64,000 nucleotides of DNA. It comes from Thalassolituus alkanivorans (GTDB lineage Bacteria > Pseudomonadota > Gammaproteobacteria > Pseudomonadales > Oceanobacteraceae). The stretch spans positions 302,627 through 366,626 of the forward strand of contig NZ_JAJAEL010000039.1 of NCBI RefSeq assembly GCF_020447205.1, given 5' to 3'. The position numbers were made by a program, and so were the translations under genes. The notes below the pieces were generated by a model. It searched no databases. It was not told the DNA's origin and saw nothing but the letters and a program-made list of their open reading frames with translations. Shown here piece by piece: positions 9,053-17,645 of the stretch. How positions within the stretch are numbered: position 1 is the first letter of the stretch; each line of letters begins with the position of its first letter.

Positions 9053-10015
9053 TTACGGCTGCCAACGAGCAAATTTCTGCCGGTAAGCCTGTGGTGTCAG
9101 ACCTGTGCTGCGGCGGAACAGTTCGCGGAAAAAACGCACATCGTCGTAACCACACGCTCGTGCAATCTGTTCAACCTGACGGCGGCTGCCGCTCAGCGCC
9201 TGCCGGGCTTTTTCCATACGCAAAGCCTGAATATAGGCCAGCGGCGATTGCCGCACGGCCTGGGTAAAACGGCGTTTGAACTGGCGCTCGCTGAGGTGAA
9301 TCTGCGCGGCCAGATCGGCGAGGTTAAAAGGCTCACAGCCATGCTGATCGAGCCAGTCCTGAATTTCCAGAATACGTTCATCCTGATGCTGACGCTCAGG
9401 CATAAAACCGCTGTACTGCAACTGGCTGTGGCGGTCGGAATCAATCAGCACCGTACGCGCCACCTGCAGGGCGACACTTTCACCAAAATAATCGCGCACC
9501 AGTTGCAGACTCATATCCTGATAGGCGCTGGCTCCACCGGAGCAGCTGATATTGCCATCGTGGGTCAGCATGGCGTTCCTCTGCCATAAAACAGCGGGAA
9601 ACTGCTGCTGCAGCCAGTCGGTAACCGCCCAGTGGCTGGTGGCCTGTCTGCCTTCCAGTATGCCCGCCGCCGCCAGCACAAAAGCTCCGGTGCAGATACT
9701 CACCATGCGGGTGCCACGCTGATGAAGAGTGTGTATCTGTTGCAGGGTATTGGCCTGCAGGGCGTCGCTGCGCAGACGCGGATCGCCGATGGCGGCGACG
9801 ATCAGTAAATCGGCCTGACTGACATCGGCCAGACGGGTATGGGCACTCAGGCAGATACCCCCCTGACCACGGATTTGCGTTGTGTTTTCTGCTGCGACCT
9901 CAATCTGCCAGTCGTGGGCGGCAGCCAGGCGTGCGCCCAGCAGCAGAATTTCCAGCGGCCCGGAAACGGATGACAGGGGGCTGTGATCAAGGGCGAGAAT
10001 AACGCAGCGTGGCAT
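9053..10015 (-). CDS. GlxA/FtrA-type AraC-family transcriptional regulator (DJ-1/PfpI domain plus HTH)
   Basis: A 320-aa regulator. An N-terminal DJ-1/PfpI-like domain (LDHSPLSSVSGPLEIL at the start, SICTGAFVLAAAG with the elbow Cys near residue 103) is fused to a C-terminal AraC/XylS double helix-turn-helix (LADLAAQIHLSERQFKRRF and IARACGYDDVRFFRELFRR, about 225-310). In this family the first domain acts as a sensor rather than a protease. It is divergent from the NTF2-like gene at 10134 (118-bp gap), a likely target. The effector cannot be named. Confidence 0.9.
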   Translation of the reverse strand: MPRCVILALDHSPLSSVSGPLEILLLGARLAAAHDWQIEVAAENTTQIRGQGGICLSAHTRLADVSQADLLIVAAIGDPRLRSDALQANTLQQIHTLHQRGTRMVSICTGAFVLAAAGILEGRQATSHWAVTDWLQQQFPAVLWQRNAMLTHDGNISCSGGASAYQDMSLQLVRDYFGESVALQVARTVLIDSDRHSQLQYSGFMPERQHQDERILEIQDWLDQHGCEPFNLADLAAQIHLSERQFKRRFTQAVRQSPLAYIQALRMEKARQALSGSRRQVEQIARACGYDDVRFFRELFRRSTGLTPQAYRQKFARWQP

Positions 10016-10133
10016 GGGGCATCTCCGGATGTTATGGCCCGATTGTCTACTATGTTGGTCATATGTGCCACCTTCTGACGCGCCAGATATTGCGCCAGAA
10101 TGATCAGGCTAATTATCAGAACAGGAGCAGGAC

Positions 10134-10610
10134 ATGACTGAGTCCGGCAACAAAGCATTGATCGAACGCTTCTATCGCGCCTTTCAGCAAAAGGATTATC
10201 AGACCATGGCGCAGTGCTATCACCCGCAGGCGACCTTCCGCGATGAAGCTTTCGGGCTGAATGGCGCAGAAGAAATCGGCGCCATGTGGCAGATGCTGTG
10301 CGAGCGCGGCAAAGATATGCAGCTGAGCTTTTCCGTCAGAGAAGACAACGGCCGGATAACTGCACACTGGGAGGCGCTGTACACCTTCAGCCAGACCGGC
10401 CGGCGGGTGCACAATAAAATCGATGCCAGCTTTGAATTTCGCGACGGCAAAATAATCCGCCACGACGATCGCTTTAACTTCTGGAGCTGGAGCCGCCAGG
10501 CGCTGGGACTGCCGGGCTTATTACTGGGCTGGACGCCGCTGCTTAAGAATAAAGTACAGACGATGGCGATGAAAAATTTGCGCTTATTTATGAAAGGTAA
10601 CGGGCGCTGA
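10134..10610 (+). CDS. NTF2-like (SnoaL-type) protein
   Basis: A 158-aa protein with the cone-shaped NTF2/SnoaL fold: NKALIERFYRAFQQKDYQTMAQCYHPQATFRDEAFG at the N-terminus and HNKIDASFEFRDGKIIRHDDRFNFWSWSRQALG further on. This is the widespread nuclear-transport-factor-2 family, whose members are isomerases, cyclases or ligand binders. No signal peptide. GGAGCAGGAC precedes the ATG. Divergent from the GlxA-type regulator. Specific activity not deducible. Confidence 0.85.
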   Translation: MTESGNKALIERFYRAFQQKDYQTMAQCYHPQATFRDEAFGLNGAEEIGAMWQMLCERGKDMQLSFSVREDNGRITAHWEALYTFSQTGRRVHNKIDASFEFRDGKIIRHDDRFNFWSWSRQALGLPGLLLGWTPLLKNKVQTMAMKNLRLFMKGNGR

Positions 10611-10629
10611 ACGCGTTGCTCCCGTTATA

Positions 10630-10665
10630 CGGGGTACCTCTGAATTACTCAGAGGTGCCCCGGAT
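10630..10665. terminator. Bidirectional stem-loop between convergent genes
   Basis: GGGGTACCTCTGA and TCAGAGGTGCCCC form a 13-bp stem with one mismatch around ATTAC, between the stops at 10610 and 10672. The right side runs into ATTATTTATT. It probably terminates both convergent transcripts. Confidence 0.7.
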
Positions 10666-10671
10666 CATTAT

Positions 10672-11592
10672 TTATTGCTTTAAAAAAGCCAGCGCATCGG
10701 CGGCACTTTCGGCCGGTAACTCTTCCATCGGCATATGGCCGCAATCATCATAAATAATGGTGCGCGCCTGAGGCAGGGCCCTGGCAAATTTCTCTGCATG
10801 GGAAAGCGGAATCCAGGCATCGTTGCGGCCCCACATAATCAATACCGGCTGCGTCACCTTCTTAAGTGGAGCGGTGTCAAAGCCGGCGCGATTACGGATA
10901 AAGCGTAACACCGCCGCCCCGGCGCCCCGGTTGCCGGAACGCATAAATAAATCGTAATAGCGGTCCATTACCTCTTTGCTCAGCCGTTCTTTGCGGCTGT
11001 AAGTGGTGCGGATGGTGGCATACATGGCTTTGCGCGGCACCGGCATCATCGACGCCATCCAGCCACTTAACGGCAGCCCCATACTCAGCAATACCGGTGG
11101 TGGTACAAAAAAGAAACCGGCACTGTCGAGCAGAATAACCTTATTAACCTTGTGCGGATAACGGCCGGCAAACTCCCAGCTCATCCAGCCGCCCAGAGAA
11201 TTACCGGCCAGCGAGCACTGCTTAATACCTAATGCGTCGGTAAATTCGTTGAGAAAATCACTGTAGATGTATTTAAACATGCCGCGTGGATGTGCGCCGG
11301 TAAGGCCAAAGTTTGGGCTGTCGATACTGATAACGCGGAAATCTTTGCTGAGAATATCGGTCCAGTCATTCCAGGTATGCAGCGACGAAAAAATACCGTG
11401 CAGCAGAATCAGCACCGGTGCTTTTTCCGGTTCGGCACAGCGACAGACATCACGGTAATGTACGTTCATCCCCTGCAGCTCAATAAACTGAGATTCGGCT
11501 GTGGTATGGCGTGCCAGCATTTCCTCCAGCGAAACCGCGCCAACTTCACTTTTAAAACCGTCTTGCATGGTCTGCCAGAAATTCATCAGCAT
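10672..11592 (-). CDS. Alpha/beta-fold hydrolase
   Basis: A 306-aa hydrolase. The start at 11592 (MLMNFWQ) is preferred because CAGGAAT sits upstream at good spacing; the longer frame to 11691 has no comparable site. Catalytic triad by motif: Ser132 in GNSLGG, Asp258 in WGRNDAWIP, His286 in CGHMPMEE. LLHGIFSSLHTW gives the oxyanion hole. It resembles cytoplasmic or membrane-associated carboxylesterases and haloalkane-dehalogenase-like proteins. Transcribed alone. Substrate unknown. Confidence 0.83.
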   Translation of the reverse strand: MLMNFWQTMQDGFKSEVGAVSLEEMLARHTTAESQFIELQGMNVHYRDVCRCAEPEKAPVLILLHGIFSSLHTWNDWTDILSKDFRVISIDSPNFGLTGAHPRGMFKYIYSDFLNEFTDALGIKQCSLAGNSLGGWMSWEFAGRYPHKVNKVILLDSAGFFFVPPPVLLSMGLPLSGWMASMMPVPRKAMYATIRTTYSRKERLSKEVMDRYYDLFMRSGNRGAGAAVLRFIRNRAGFDTAPLKKVTQPVLIMWGRNDAWIPLSHAEKFARALPQARTIIYDDCGHMPMEELPAESAADALAFLKQ

Positions 11593-11890
11593 GGGGTATT
11601 CCTGAGTAATGGGTACAAGGGACAGGCTGGCAGCCATTGTGCGGGCAGGTTTTGTATTTGGTAAGGGAACATTACGCCAGATTTCAGGCACAAACGGGTG
11701 CTGAGGTGCCGTAATCCGACCGCATTTGCCGATATGATCAAAGAATGTTCTTTATCAGGAATATGCACAGGCACTTATGCGAACCCTGTCGCAGCCTATG
11801 CATGGAATTGTAAAATCAGGCCAATGGCTGCTGCGCCATGCCAGAGGCTGGTGTTAAACTGGCCTTTAATTCAACAAGGAAACACTATTC

Positions 11891-12832
11891 ATGGAATATC
11901 TGCTGAGTAAGCTCTTTTCTGTCGAAGCCTTTGCGCTGATTTTTATTCTGGTGGTGCTGAAAAAAAGCATCATCTTTGTTCCGCAAAACCGTGCCTGGCT
12001 GGTCGAACGTTTCGGCAAATATCAGGGCACCAAAGAAGCCGGTCTGAACTTTGTAATTCCTTTTGTTGACCGCGTTGCCTCCGACCGCAGCCTGAAAGAA
12101 CAGGCCGTGGATGTACCAAGCCAGTCAGCCATTACCAAAGACAACATCACCCTGTCGGTCGACGGTGTGCTCTATTTCCGTGTGCTCGATCCGTATAAAG
12201 CCACCTACGGTGTGGACGATTACGTATTTGCGGTTACCCAGCTGGCACAGACTACTATGCGTTCTGAACTGGGTAAAATGGAACTCGACCGCACCTTCGA
12301 AGAGCGCAGTGTGCTGAACACCAATATCGTATCGTCAATTAACGAAGCCTCCGAGCCATGGGGTATTCAGGTACTGCGTTACGAAATTAAAGATATTGTG
12401 CCGCCTAAATCGGTGATGGAATCGATGGAAGCGCAGATGAAAGCCGAACGGGTTAAGCGTGCCCAGATTCTTGAATCTGAAGGTGACCGTCAGGCAGCCA
12501 TTAACGTTGCCGAAGGCCGTAAACAGGCTCAGGTTCTGGCGGCAGAGGCCGATAAAGCCGAACAGGTATTAAACGCCGAAGGTGAGGCCCAGGCTATTCT
12601 GGCCGTTGCTGAAGCAAAAGCCGAAGCGCTGCGTAAAATTGGTGAAGCGGCTAATACCGCCGAAGGTCAGAAAGCCATTCAGCTGGATCTGGCAACCAAA
12701 GCGATTGAAGCCAAAGCAGCCATCGCCAAAGAATCCTCCGTTGTGCTGCTGCCGGATGCAGGTACAGATGCCAGCTCGCTGGTGGCCCAGTCGATGGCAA
12801 TCATCAATTCTCTGAATAATAAAAAGGAATAA
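11891..12832 (+). CDS. SPFH/Band 7 (stomatin/prohibitin-like) membrane protein, QmcA type
   Basis: A 313-aa protein: one N-terminal membrane segment (FALIFILVVLKKSIIFV, about 13-29), an SPFH domain (PQNRAWLVERFGKYQGTKEAGLNFVIPF and the family signature VDVPSQSAITKDNI) and a long Ala/Glu-rich coiled coil (about 180-270). This is the QmcA/stomatin branch that organises membrane microdomains and protease complexes. It is followed after 3 bp by an NfeD gene. In this family the pair forms a functional unit in which NfeD partners the SPFH oligomer. AACAAGGAAAC precedes the ATG. Confidence 0.92.
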   Translation: MEYLLSKLFSVEAFALIFILVVLKKSIIFVPQNRAWLVERFGKYQGTKEAGLNFVIPFVDRVASDRSLKEQAVDVPSQSAITKDNITLSVDGVLYFRVLDPYKATYGVDDYVFAVTQLAQTTMRSELGKMELDRTFEERSVLNTNIVSSINEASEPWGIQVLRYEIKDIVPPKSVMESMEAQMKAERVKRAQILESEGDRQAAINVAEGRKQAQVLAAEADKAEQVLNAEGEAQAILAVAEAKAEALRKIGEAANTAEGQKAIQLDLATKAIEAKAAIAKESSVVLLPDAGTDASSLVAQSMAIINSLNNKKE

Positions 12833-12835
12833 ATT

Positions 12836-13300
12836 ATGGAATTGCTGCAACAGAATCTTCCCCAGACGCTGATGGTCGCTGGTATTGCCGCACTGATTAT
12901 TGAAGTGGCCGTACTCGGGTTTGCTACCTTTATTCTGCTGTTTTTCGGCGCATCGCTGCTGATTACCGGTTTTGCAATGAGTCTGGATCTGTTGCCTGCA
13001 ACCGCAACCGCAGCGCTGTGGAGTAATACTGTTCTGACAGCGGTACTGGCTCTGGCGCTGTGGAAACCCTTGCAACGGATGCAGAACAAAGTACAGAAGG
13101 ACAGCATCAGAAGCGACTTTGCCCGCCAGCCATTTATGCTGGAAGAGGATGTCGATGGTGCCGGGAAAACCGAGTACGCCTATTCCGGTATTCGCTGGAA
13201 ACTGAAAAGCTTTGAACCTATTGCCAAAGGCACCATGGTAGAAGTGATTAAAGTGGATGTTGGTGTGCTGTGGGTAAAACCACTGGAAAATGCCGACTGA
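12836..13300 (+). CDS. NfeD family membrane protein
   Basis: A 154-aa protein of the short NfeD1b type: hydrophobic helices in the first 80 residues (TLMVAGIAALIIEVAVLGFATFI; ASLLITGFAMSLDLL) and a C-terminal OB-fold domain (YSGIRWKLKSFEPIAKGTMVEVIKVDVGVLWVKPL). It directly follows the SPFH gene (AAAAAGGAATAA as ribosome site) and is surely co-transcribed. The OB domain is thought to interact with the SPFH partner in membrane quality control. No serine-protease domain is present. Confidence 0.92.
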   Translation: MELLQQNLPQTLMVAGIAALIIEVAVLGFATFILLFFGASLLITGFAMSLDLLPATATAALWSNTVLTAVLALALWKPLQRMQNKVQKDSIRSDFARQPFMLEEDVDGAGKTEYAYSGIRWKLKSFEPIAKGTMVEVIKVDVGVLWVKPLENAD

Positions 13301-13318
13301 CAGTGATTTCCGGAAAAT

Positions 13319-13346
13319 AAAAAAGCCTCTGCGGAGGCTTTTTTTA
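13319..13346 (+). terminator. Rho-independent terminator of the SPFH-nfeD operon
   Basis: AAAAAAGCCTC, loop TGCG, GAGGCTTTTTTT. It lies 20 bp after the nfeD stop and is symmetrical enough to serve the convergent minus-strand gene as well. Confidence 0.9.
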
Positions 13347-13356
13347 TGGGCGGAGT

Positions 13357-13659
13357 TTATGAATCCGCTGCTTGTCGTTGACGCAAATGAGCAATGGCTG
13401 CCTTGCAGTTGTAATGCGCATCCTGATTCAGCAGCATAAATTCATAGGCGGTACCGCTGCCGACCCGACCCTTAATAACGATTTCCAGTCGTTCAAACTC
13501 TGCCTGCAGAATCGCTAAAATATCATCCACTGCATACATTTCGCACAGCGTATCCACTGCGCTCAGCGTCAGATCGGTGGATGACGGATTACTGCGCACA
13601 AAAGGGTTGTCGCATATTTTTATACAGCCCAGTACGGTCTTTCTGAAATCCGTGTTCAT
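13357..13659 (-). CDS. Hypothetical protein
   Basis: I do not recognise this 100-aa soluble protein (start MNTDFRKTVLGCIKICDNP, end HLRQRQAADS). It contains TLCEMYAVDDILAILQAEFERLEIVIKGRVGSG, probably helix then strand. Four Cys are present but no paired zinc motif. GGATCAGAGAAAC precedes the ATG. It lies just downstream of a MarR gene on the same strand (33-bp gap), so co-transcription is possible. Confidence 0.6.
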   Translation of the reverse strand: MNTDFRKTVLGCIKICDNPFVRSNPSSTDLTLSAVDTLCEMYAVDDILAILQAEFERLEIVIKGRVGSGTAYEFMLLNQDAHYNCKAAIAHLRQRQAADS

Positions 13660-13692
13660 GTTTCTCTGATCCTTGTATTAGCAGCCGGCTGT

Positions 13693-14139
13693 TTATTGTG
13701 CTGCGGGCAGTACTTTTGCCAGCAGTTCTGACAGTGTCTGCGCTTCTTCTTCCGTCAGCTTAGCGGCAAAATTCTGCTGAATAGCCTGGCTGTATACCGG
13801 CCACATCGCCTTCACCATGCAGCTGCCTTCGCTCGTGATTTTAATACGGTTGCCACGCCCGTCTTCTGAACACTGATGACGTTCTACCAGCAGGTTCTTT
13901 TCCAGCCGGTCGATCAGTCGTGACAGATTATGCTTGTTCAGCAGTATTTTTTCGCCAATTTCAAACTGGCGCAGGCCATCGCCTTTGGCTTTATGCAGCT
14001 CCAGAAGAACGTCGTACCAGTCCAGAGCGGGCAGGTCCTGGCTCTTCAGCGCAGTCTCTACGGTGCTCAGTAACTGACGCTGGGTACGATGCAGCTGTAT
14101 CCAGGCCTGAATCGCTTGTGGTGATGGTGTTTTGTTCAT
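13693..14139 (-). CDS. MarR-family transcriptional regulator
   Basis: A 148-aa regulator from the ATG at 14139 (MNKTPSPQAIQ). A TTG at 14175 would extend it but lies inside an operator-like palindrome, so the shorter form is preferred. Winged helix: LRQFEIGEKILLNKHNLSRLIDRLEKNLLVERHQCSEDGRGNRIKIT (about 68-115) with the DxR wing typical of MarR proteins. It faces a rhodanese-DoxX operon across two identical-core palindromes, which are the probable operators for autoregulation and control of that operon. One Cys in the wing region (HQCSED) could sense oxidants or thiol-reactive compounds; this is inference. Confidence 0.88.
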   Translation of the reverse strand: MNKTPSPQAIQAWIQLHRTQRQLLSTVETALKSQDLPALDWYDVLLELHKAKGDGLRQFEIGEKILLNKHNLSRLIDRLEKNLLVERHQCSEDGRGNRIKITSEGSCMVKAMWPVYSQAIQQNFAAKLTEEEAQTLSELLAKVLPAAQ

Positions 14140-14162
14140 GGCGAGAATATTAGAAGCAAGTT

Positions 14163-14176
14163 GTTGCAATTGCAAC
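14163..14176. promoter_or_regulatory. Palindromic operator candidate 1 (MarR side)
   Basis: Perfect 14-bp palindrome GTTGCAATTGCAAC, 24 bp upstream of the MarR ATG. It shares its core with the palindrome at 14198-14215; the centres are 37 bp apart. Likely binding site of the adjacent MarR dimer. Confidence 0.7.
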
Positions 14177-14197
14177 CAGTTGTGCTTAATGTTGTTT

Positions 14198-14215
14198 TAG
14201 TTGCAATTGCAACTA
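14198..14215. promoter_or_regulatory. Palindromic operator candidate 2 (rhodanese side)
   Basis: Perfect 18-bp palindrome TAGTTGCAATTGCAACTA, ending 19 bp before the rhodanese ATG, where a bound repressor would block transcription or initiation. Same core as the first palindrome. Confidence 0.75.
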
Positions 14216-14234
14216 GGTGCAAAGGAGAAAGCAT

Positions 14235-14582
14235 ATGAACAACACCATTAAGCCTGAACAGATAAAACAAAACCTCGACCAGGGAATACCTATGACACTG
14301 GTTGAAGCTTTGCCCGAACGCTACTTTGCAGCGGGACATTTACCCGGTGCGCTGAATATTCCCCATGACGAAATCAGAGCACGCGCCGCTGAACAGCTGC
14401 CGGATAAAGAGGCGCTGATTGTTGTGTACTGCGCCAGCAGTAGCTGTCAGAACTCAAAAATGGCGGCACAGATTCTCGCGCAAATGGGTTACGTTAATGT
14501 GCGGGAATTTGTCGAAGGAAAGCAGGGTTGGGAAGAGGCTGGTTATCCGCTGGAACTGGCCAACACAGGAGCCGAAGTATGA
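14235..14582 (+). CDS. Rhodanese-domain sulfurtransferase
   Basis: Single-domain rhodanese of 115 aa. The start at 14235 has a strong AAAGGAG site. It shows FAAGHLPGALNIPHDEI (about 31-47), the classic rhodanese approach to the active site, then VVYCASSSCQNS with the catalytic Cys66, and a second Cys71 in the loop. It probably moves sulfane sulfur onto a thiol acceptor in the cytoplasm. It overlaps the DoxX gene start by 4 bp. A MarR regulator is divergent. The set suggests sulfur or redox stress handling. Confidence 0.9.
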   Translation: MNNTIKPEQIKQNLDQGIPMTLVEALPERYFAAGHLPGALNIPHDEIRARAAEQLPDKEALIVVYCASSSCQNSKMAAQILAQMGYVNVREFVEGKQGWEEAGYPLELANTGAEV

Positions 14583-14995
14583 ATTTTATTGATGAACGCT
14601 TCGGTAGCTCTGGTGCCACTTTATTGCGGCTGGCATTGGGCAGTATGTGGATTTCTCACGCGTTACTGAAATGGTATGTGTTTACCATTCCGGGCTTTGC
14701 TGCCTGGCTGTCCAGCCAGGGAATGCCGGCATTTATGGCATGGCCGGTATTTCTGCTTGAGCTGTGCGGCGGATTGATGATTTTAACCGGCTTTTATGGC
14801 CGCTATGCATCAGCCGTGTTAGTGCCGGTATTACTGGTCGCAACCTGGACCCATGCCGGTAATGGCTGGGTACATACCAGTGCCGGAGGAGGCTGGGAAT
14901 ATCCGTTGTTTCTGCTGGTTGCATCCGTTGTGCATATCCTGCTCGGTGATGGTCACTACGCTTTAAGCCCGCGTAATTTTTTGCTGAAGCGCTGA
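14579..14995 (+). CDS. DoxX family membrane protein
   Basis: A 138-aa integral membrane protein with four predicted helices: ATLLRLALGSMWISHALLKWYVF; MAWPVFLLELCGGLMILTGFYG; ASAVLVPVLLVATW; PLFLLVASVVHILLG. It matches the DoxX family (RLALGSMWISHALLK; GFAAWLSSQGMPAFMAW). Its ATG overlaps the rhodanese stop (ATGA), giving translational coupling. DoxX proteins are linked to quinone-coupled thiosulfate or thiol redox chemistry, which fits a rhodanese neighbour, but the activity here is inferred. Confidence 0.88.
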   Translation: MNFIDERFGSSGATLLRLALGSMWISHALLKWYVFTIPGFAAWLSSQGMPAFMAWPVFLLELCGGLMILTGFYGRYASAVLVPVLLVATWTHAGNGWVHTSAGGGWEYPLFLLVASVVHILLGDGHYALSPRNFLLKR

Positions 14996-15017
14996 ATCTC
15001 CGGGAAGAAAATAAGCC

Positions 15018-15055
15018 AGCGCAGAAGTCTCAAAGAGGCTTCTGCGCTTTCGTTT
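15018..15055. terminator. Stem-loop terminator after the rhodanese-DoxX operon
   Basis: GCGCAGAAG and CTTCTGCGC form a 9-bp stem around an 11-nt loop, followed by TTTCGTTTC. It sits between the DoxX stop and the convergent methyltransferase gene. Confidence 0.75.
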
Positions 15056-15066
15056 CAGAATCTGAA

Positions 15067-15822
15067 TTATGGCCGTCGTGCTTCAAAGCTGATAATTGCA
15101 TCGTCGTTACCGGCTGCTCTGCCATGCTGATAGCCGCCGGATACGATAACGTCGGTAAAACCGGCTGCCCGCAGAGCGAATGTCAGTTCATATATTCCCC
15201 ACCAACGCAGGCAAAACAGATCAAGTTCGCTGTGGGTTAACAGCCCATCTTGCCAGTGCTCATAGCGCAGGTAGGTGAGCGTTGTTTGCTGCACATAATT
15301 AATGTCAGGATCTGAGCTGGAGAGTGTCAGCCGTTCGTTATCAGACACTTTCCAGCTGCGCAGAGCGCCCTTGCTCTGGATAATCTCTTTGCTGTTATCT
15401 GTATCCAGAATCAAACGTCCGCCGGGCAGGAGGTTATCATAACAGCGCTGCAGCAGTGCCAGTGCCGATGCCGTGTTGGTAATCAACTGGAAAGATCCGG
15501 CAGGCATAATAATGGCTTCATAGCGCCGTGGGCCGGTAAAATCCTGAAATTTCTGGCGTGTAAGTCTGGGGTTAAGGTTCCGCTGCAGACATTCCTGACG
15601 GCAGTAATGCAGCATCTCTTCTGAAGCATCAAAACCTTCTATATCCAGACCGGATTCCAGCAAAGGAACTAATATGCGGCCATTGCCGGTGGCGGGCTCC
15701 AGTATCGCCCCCGTGCAGCCTGCGAGACGCTCACGGTAATACTCCAGATCACCAAATGAATGACCGATGGGTTTGTCCAGGTGATAAACCCAGGCAGCCA
15801 GTTTTCCGTATGCATTTTCCAT
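15067..15822 (-). CDS. Class I SAM-dependent methyltransferase
   Basis: A 251-aa methyltransferase with Rossmann motifs: motif I ILEPATGNGRILVPLLESG (about 40-58), acidic residue in IEGFDASEEML (about 61-71), YEAIIMPAGSFQLI (about 102-115) and LLPGGRLILDTDN (about 131-143). Typical of small-molecule methyltransferases; the substrate cannot be named. It lies 23 bp downstream of a LysR gene on the same strand, so the two are probably co-transcribed. Confidence 0.85.
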   Translation of the reverse strand: MENAYGKLAAWVYHLDKPIGHSFGDLEYYRERLAGCTGAILEPATGNGRILVPLLESGLDIEGFDASEEMLHYCRQECLQRNLNPRLTRQKFQDFTGPRRYEAIIMPAGSFQLITNTASALALLQRCYDNLLPGGRLILDTDNSKEIIQSKGALRSWKVSDNERLTLSSSDPDINYVQQTTLTYLRYEHWQDGLLTHSELDLFCLRWWGIYELTFALRAAGFTDVIVSGGYQHGRAAGNDDAIISFEARRP

Positions 15823-15845
15823 AATTTAACGACAGGCCCTGATTG

Positions 15846-16724
15846 TTATTGCAATTCATCCAGCAAAAACTGCCATACCGCCTGGGCGGCTTTGGTCCGT
15901 TCACCGACACACACCAGATTAATCGGACTGTTTTCCGGGTGCTGCCAGTCGCTGAGTACCGGTACTAAACGGCCGCTTTCCCGCTCCGCTCTGATAAATT
16001 CCGGATCGAGCATAATAATGCCCAGCCCGGCGCTGGCCATATCCACCAGAGCACGGCTGTTATTGGTTTTTATGGCGGGGCTGACTTCGATATTCTCCGT
16101 CTGCCCCGCGCGGTTGCGGAAAGGCCAGAAGTTCAGGGAGCCGAACACCAGACAATCGTGCCGGGCGAGATCGGCAGGAGTGTCCGGCTGACCGCGTTCG
16201 GCCAGATACTGTGGCGAGGCAAACCAGCCCCAGTGTTTTTCGCCAATTTTGCGCGCAATTAAAGAAGAATCGGGCAGCTGGCCAATACGGATGGCAATGT
16301 CCACGTTTTCTGCCAGCAAATCTACATTGCGGTCATCGAGATTTAATTCCAGTTCAATATCGGGAAATTGTCCGCGAAGTTTCTTCAGTACTGGCACCAG
16401 CCGGGCCTGACCCATCAGTACACTGGCACTGATTTTTACCCGGCCTTTCGGAGAGGTCTGCATATCATCCAGCAGGCCACTCAGATTGCTCAGTACCTTG
16501 TTCAGCTCACCGGTTCCCAGCAATAAATTACGGCCGACATCGGTTAACTGCAGCTGCCGGGTTGAGCGCTGTAATAACGGCTGGCCGACAAACTCCTCAA
16601 GCTGACGAATCTTCTTACTGACCGACGAGCGCGGCAGGTTCAGCTCGCTGGCCGCCGCCTGAAAGCTGCCAAGTTCCGCAACCAGATGAAAAACATGCAG
16701 CAGTGGCAGATTGAGATAAGACAT
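15846..16724 (-). CDS. LysR-family transcriptional regulator
   Basis: A 292-aa regulator from the ATG at 16724 (MSYLNLPLLHVF), preceded by AGAGG; the longer frame to 16742 has no site. DNA-binding domain: VAELGSFQAAASELNLPRSSVSKKIRQLEEFVGQPLLQR (about 13-52). Effector domain with VDLLAENVDIAIRIG. It is divergent from the SDR gene at 16871 (146-bp gap), its probable target, and upstream of a methyltransferase gene. Confidence 0.9.
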   Translation of the reverse strand: MSYLNLPLLHVFHLVAELGSFQAAASELNLPRSSVSKKIRQLEEFVGQPLLQRSTRQLQLTDVGRNLLLGTGELNKVLSNLSGLLDDMQTSPKGRVKISASVLMGQARLVPVLKKLRGQFPDIELELNLDDRNVDLLAENVDIAIRIGQLPDSSLIARKIGEKHWGWFASPQYLAERGQPDTPADLARHDCLVFGSLNFWPFRNRAGQTENIEVSPAIKTNNSRALVDMASAGLGIIMLDPEFIRAERESGRLVPVLSDWQHPENSPINLVCVGERTKAAQAVWQFLLDELQ

Positions 16725-16870
16725 AAAACCTCTGATGAACAATGGCCGGAGAGGGCCTGCAGAAAGTACTTTGTTGCCAGATAAGAACCAGTAAGTACGT
16801 ATATTGATGCCTTATGGGTGACCTGACAAGTTGCTAATCTGCCGTACAACAAACAACGAGGAGAACGGAT

Positions 16871-17599
16871 ATGAATGGTAAAACAATTCTGATTACGGGT
16901 GGCACCGCAGGCATCGGCCTGGCGCTGGCAGAGAAACTGGCAGCCGACGGCAATCATGTGATTATTACCGGGCGTGATCAGCACAAAGTAAATCAGGTAA
17001 CTGCTGCGATTGGCTGCAGCGGTTTTGTTGCTGACAGTGCTGACGGCGCGGCGCTGAAACAACTGACCGCAGCCCTGCAAAAAGACAATATTCAACTGGA
17101 TGGTTTAGTGCTGAATGCCGGTGTGTTTTATCCGCAGGCTATTGCAACCAGCAGCGAAGAAGACTTTGACCAGACCATCGCCATTAATACCAAAGGCCCT
17201 TTTATTACCCTTCAGCAGTTACAACCGCTGCTGAAAAACCCTTCCAGTGTGGTGTTTGTATCCAGCATTGTGGTGACCAAAGCCTTCCCGCAAGCGGCGG
17301 TATATGCTGCCAGCAAAGCGGCTTTTGAAGCCATTGCGCGGGTGGCTAATCTGGAATTTTCAGATTTGGGTATCCGTATTAATTCGGTTCGCCCGGGTGT
17401 AACTGCAACGGCCATTCAGGGCAAGGCGGGGATGAATGCGGAGCAACAGGATGCTCTGTTTGAATCGATGAAGGATACAGTGCTGGGACGGGTGATGACG
17501 GCGCAGGATCAGATTGGTGCAATCGAGTTTCTGCTCTCTGATCAGTCGCTGGCGATGCGCAGTGCGGTGCTGGAAGTTGATGGTGGTTATTTACTGTAA
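16871..17599 (+). CDS. Short-chain dehydrogenase/reductase (SDR)
   Basis: A 242-aa classical SDR: cofactor motif TGGTAGIG near residues 8-15, NAG motif LVLNAG (about 77-83), catalytic Ser in VFVSSIVV (about 131) and the YxxxK pair Tyr145/Lys149 (YAASK). C-terminal LEVDGGYLL is usual. ACGAGGAGAACGG precedes the ATG. Probably an NAD(P)H-dependent reductase induced through the divergent LysR. Substrate unknown. Confidence 0.92.
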   Translation: MNGKTILITGGTAGIGLALAEKLAADGNHVIITGRDQHKVNQVTAAIGCSGFVADSADGAALKQLTAALQKDNIQLDGLVLNAGVFYPQAIATSSEEDFDQTIAINTKGPFITLQQLQPLLKNPSSVVFVSSIVVTKAFPQAAVYAASKAAFEAIARVANLEFSDLGIRINSVRPGVTATAIQGKAGMNAEQQDALFESMKDTVLGRVMTAQDQIGAIEFLLSDQSLAMRSAVLEVDGGYLL

Positions 17600-17645
17600 A
17601 AGGTTACGTCCGACGAATCAGTGCACTATCCGGCGCAGGTTTCTG

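Noticed and set aside
15831..15846. CGACAGGCCCTGAT, similar to the end of the hairpin element (also AGGTCAGGCCCTGAT near 18124)
   Set aside because: Only about 10 bases match and there is no second arm; too short to call a relic.
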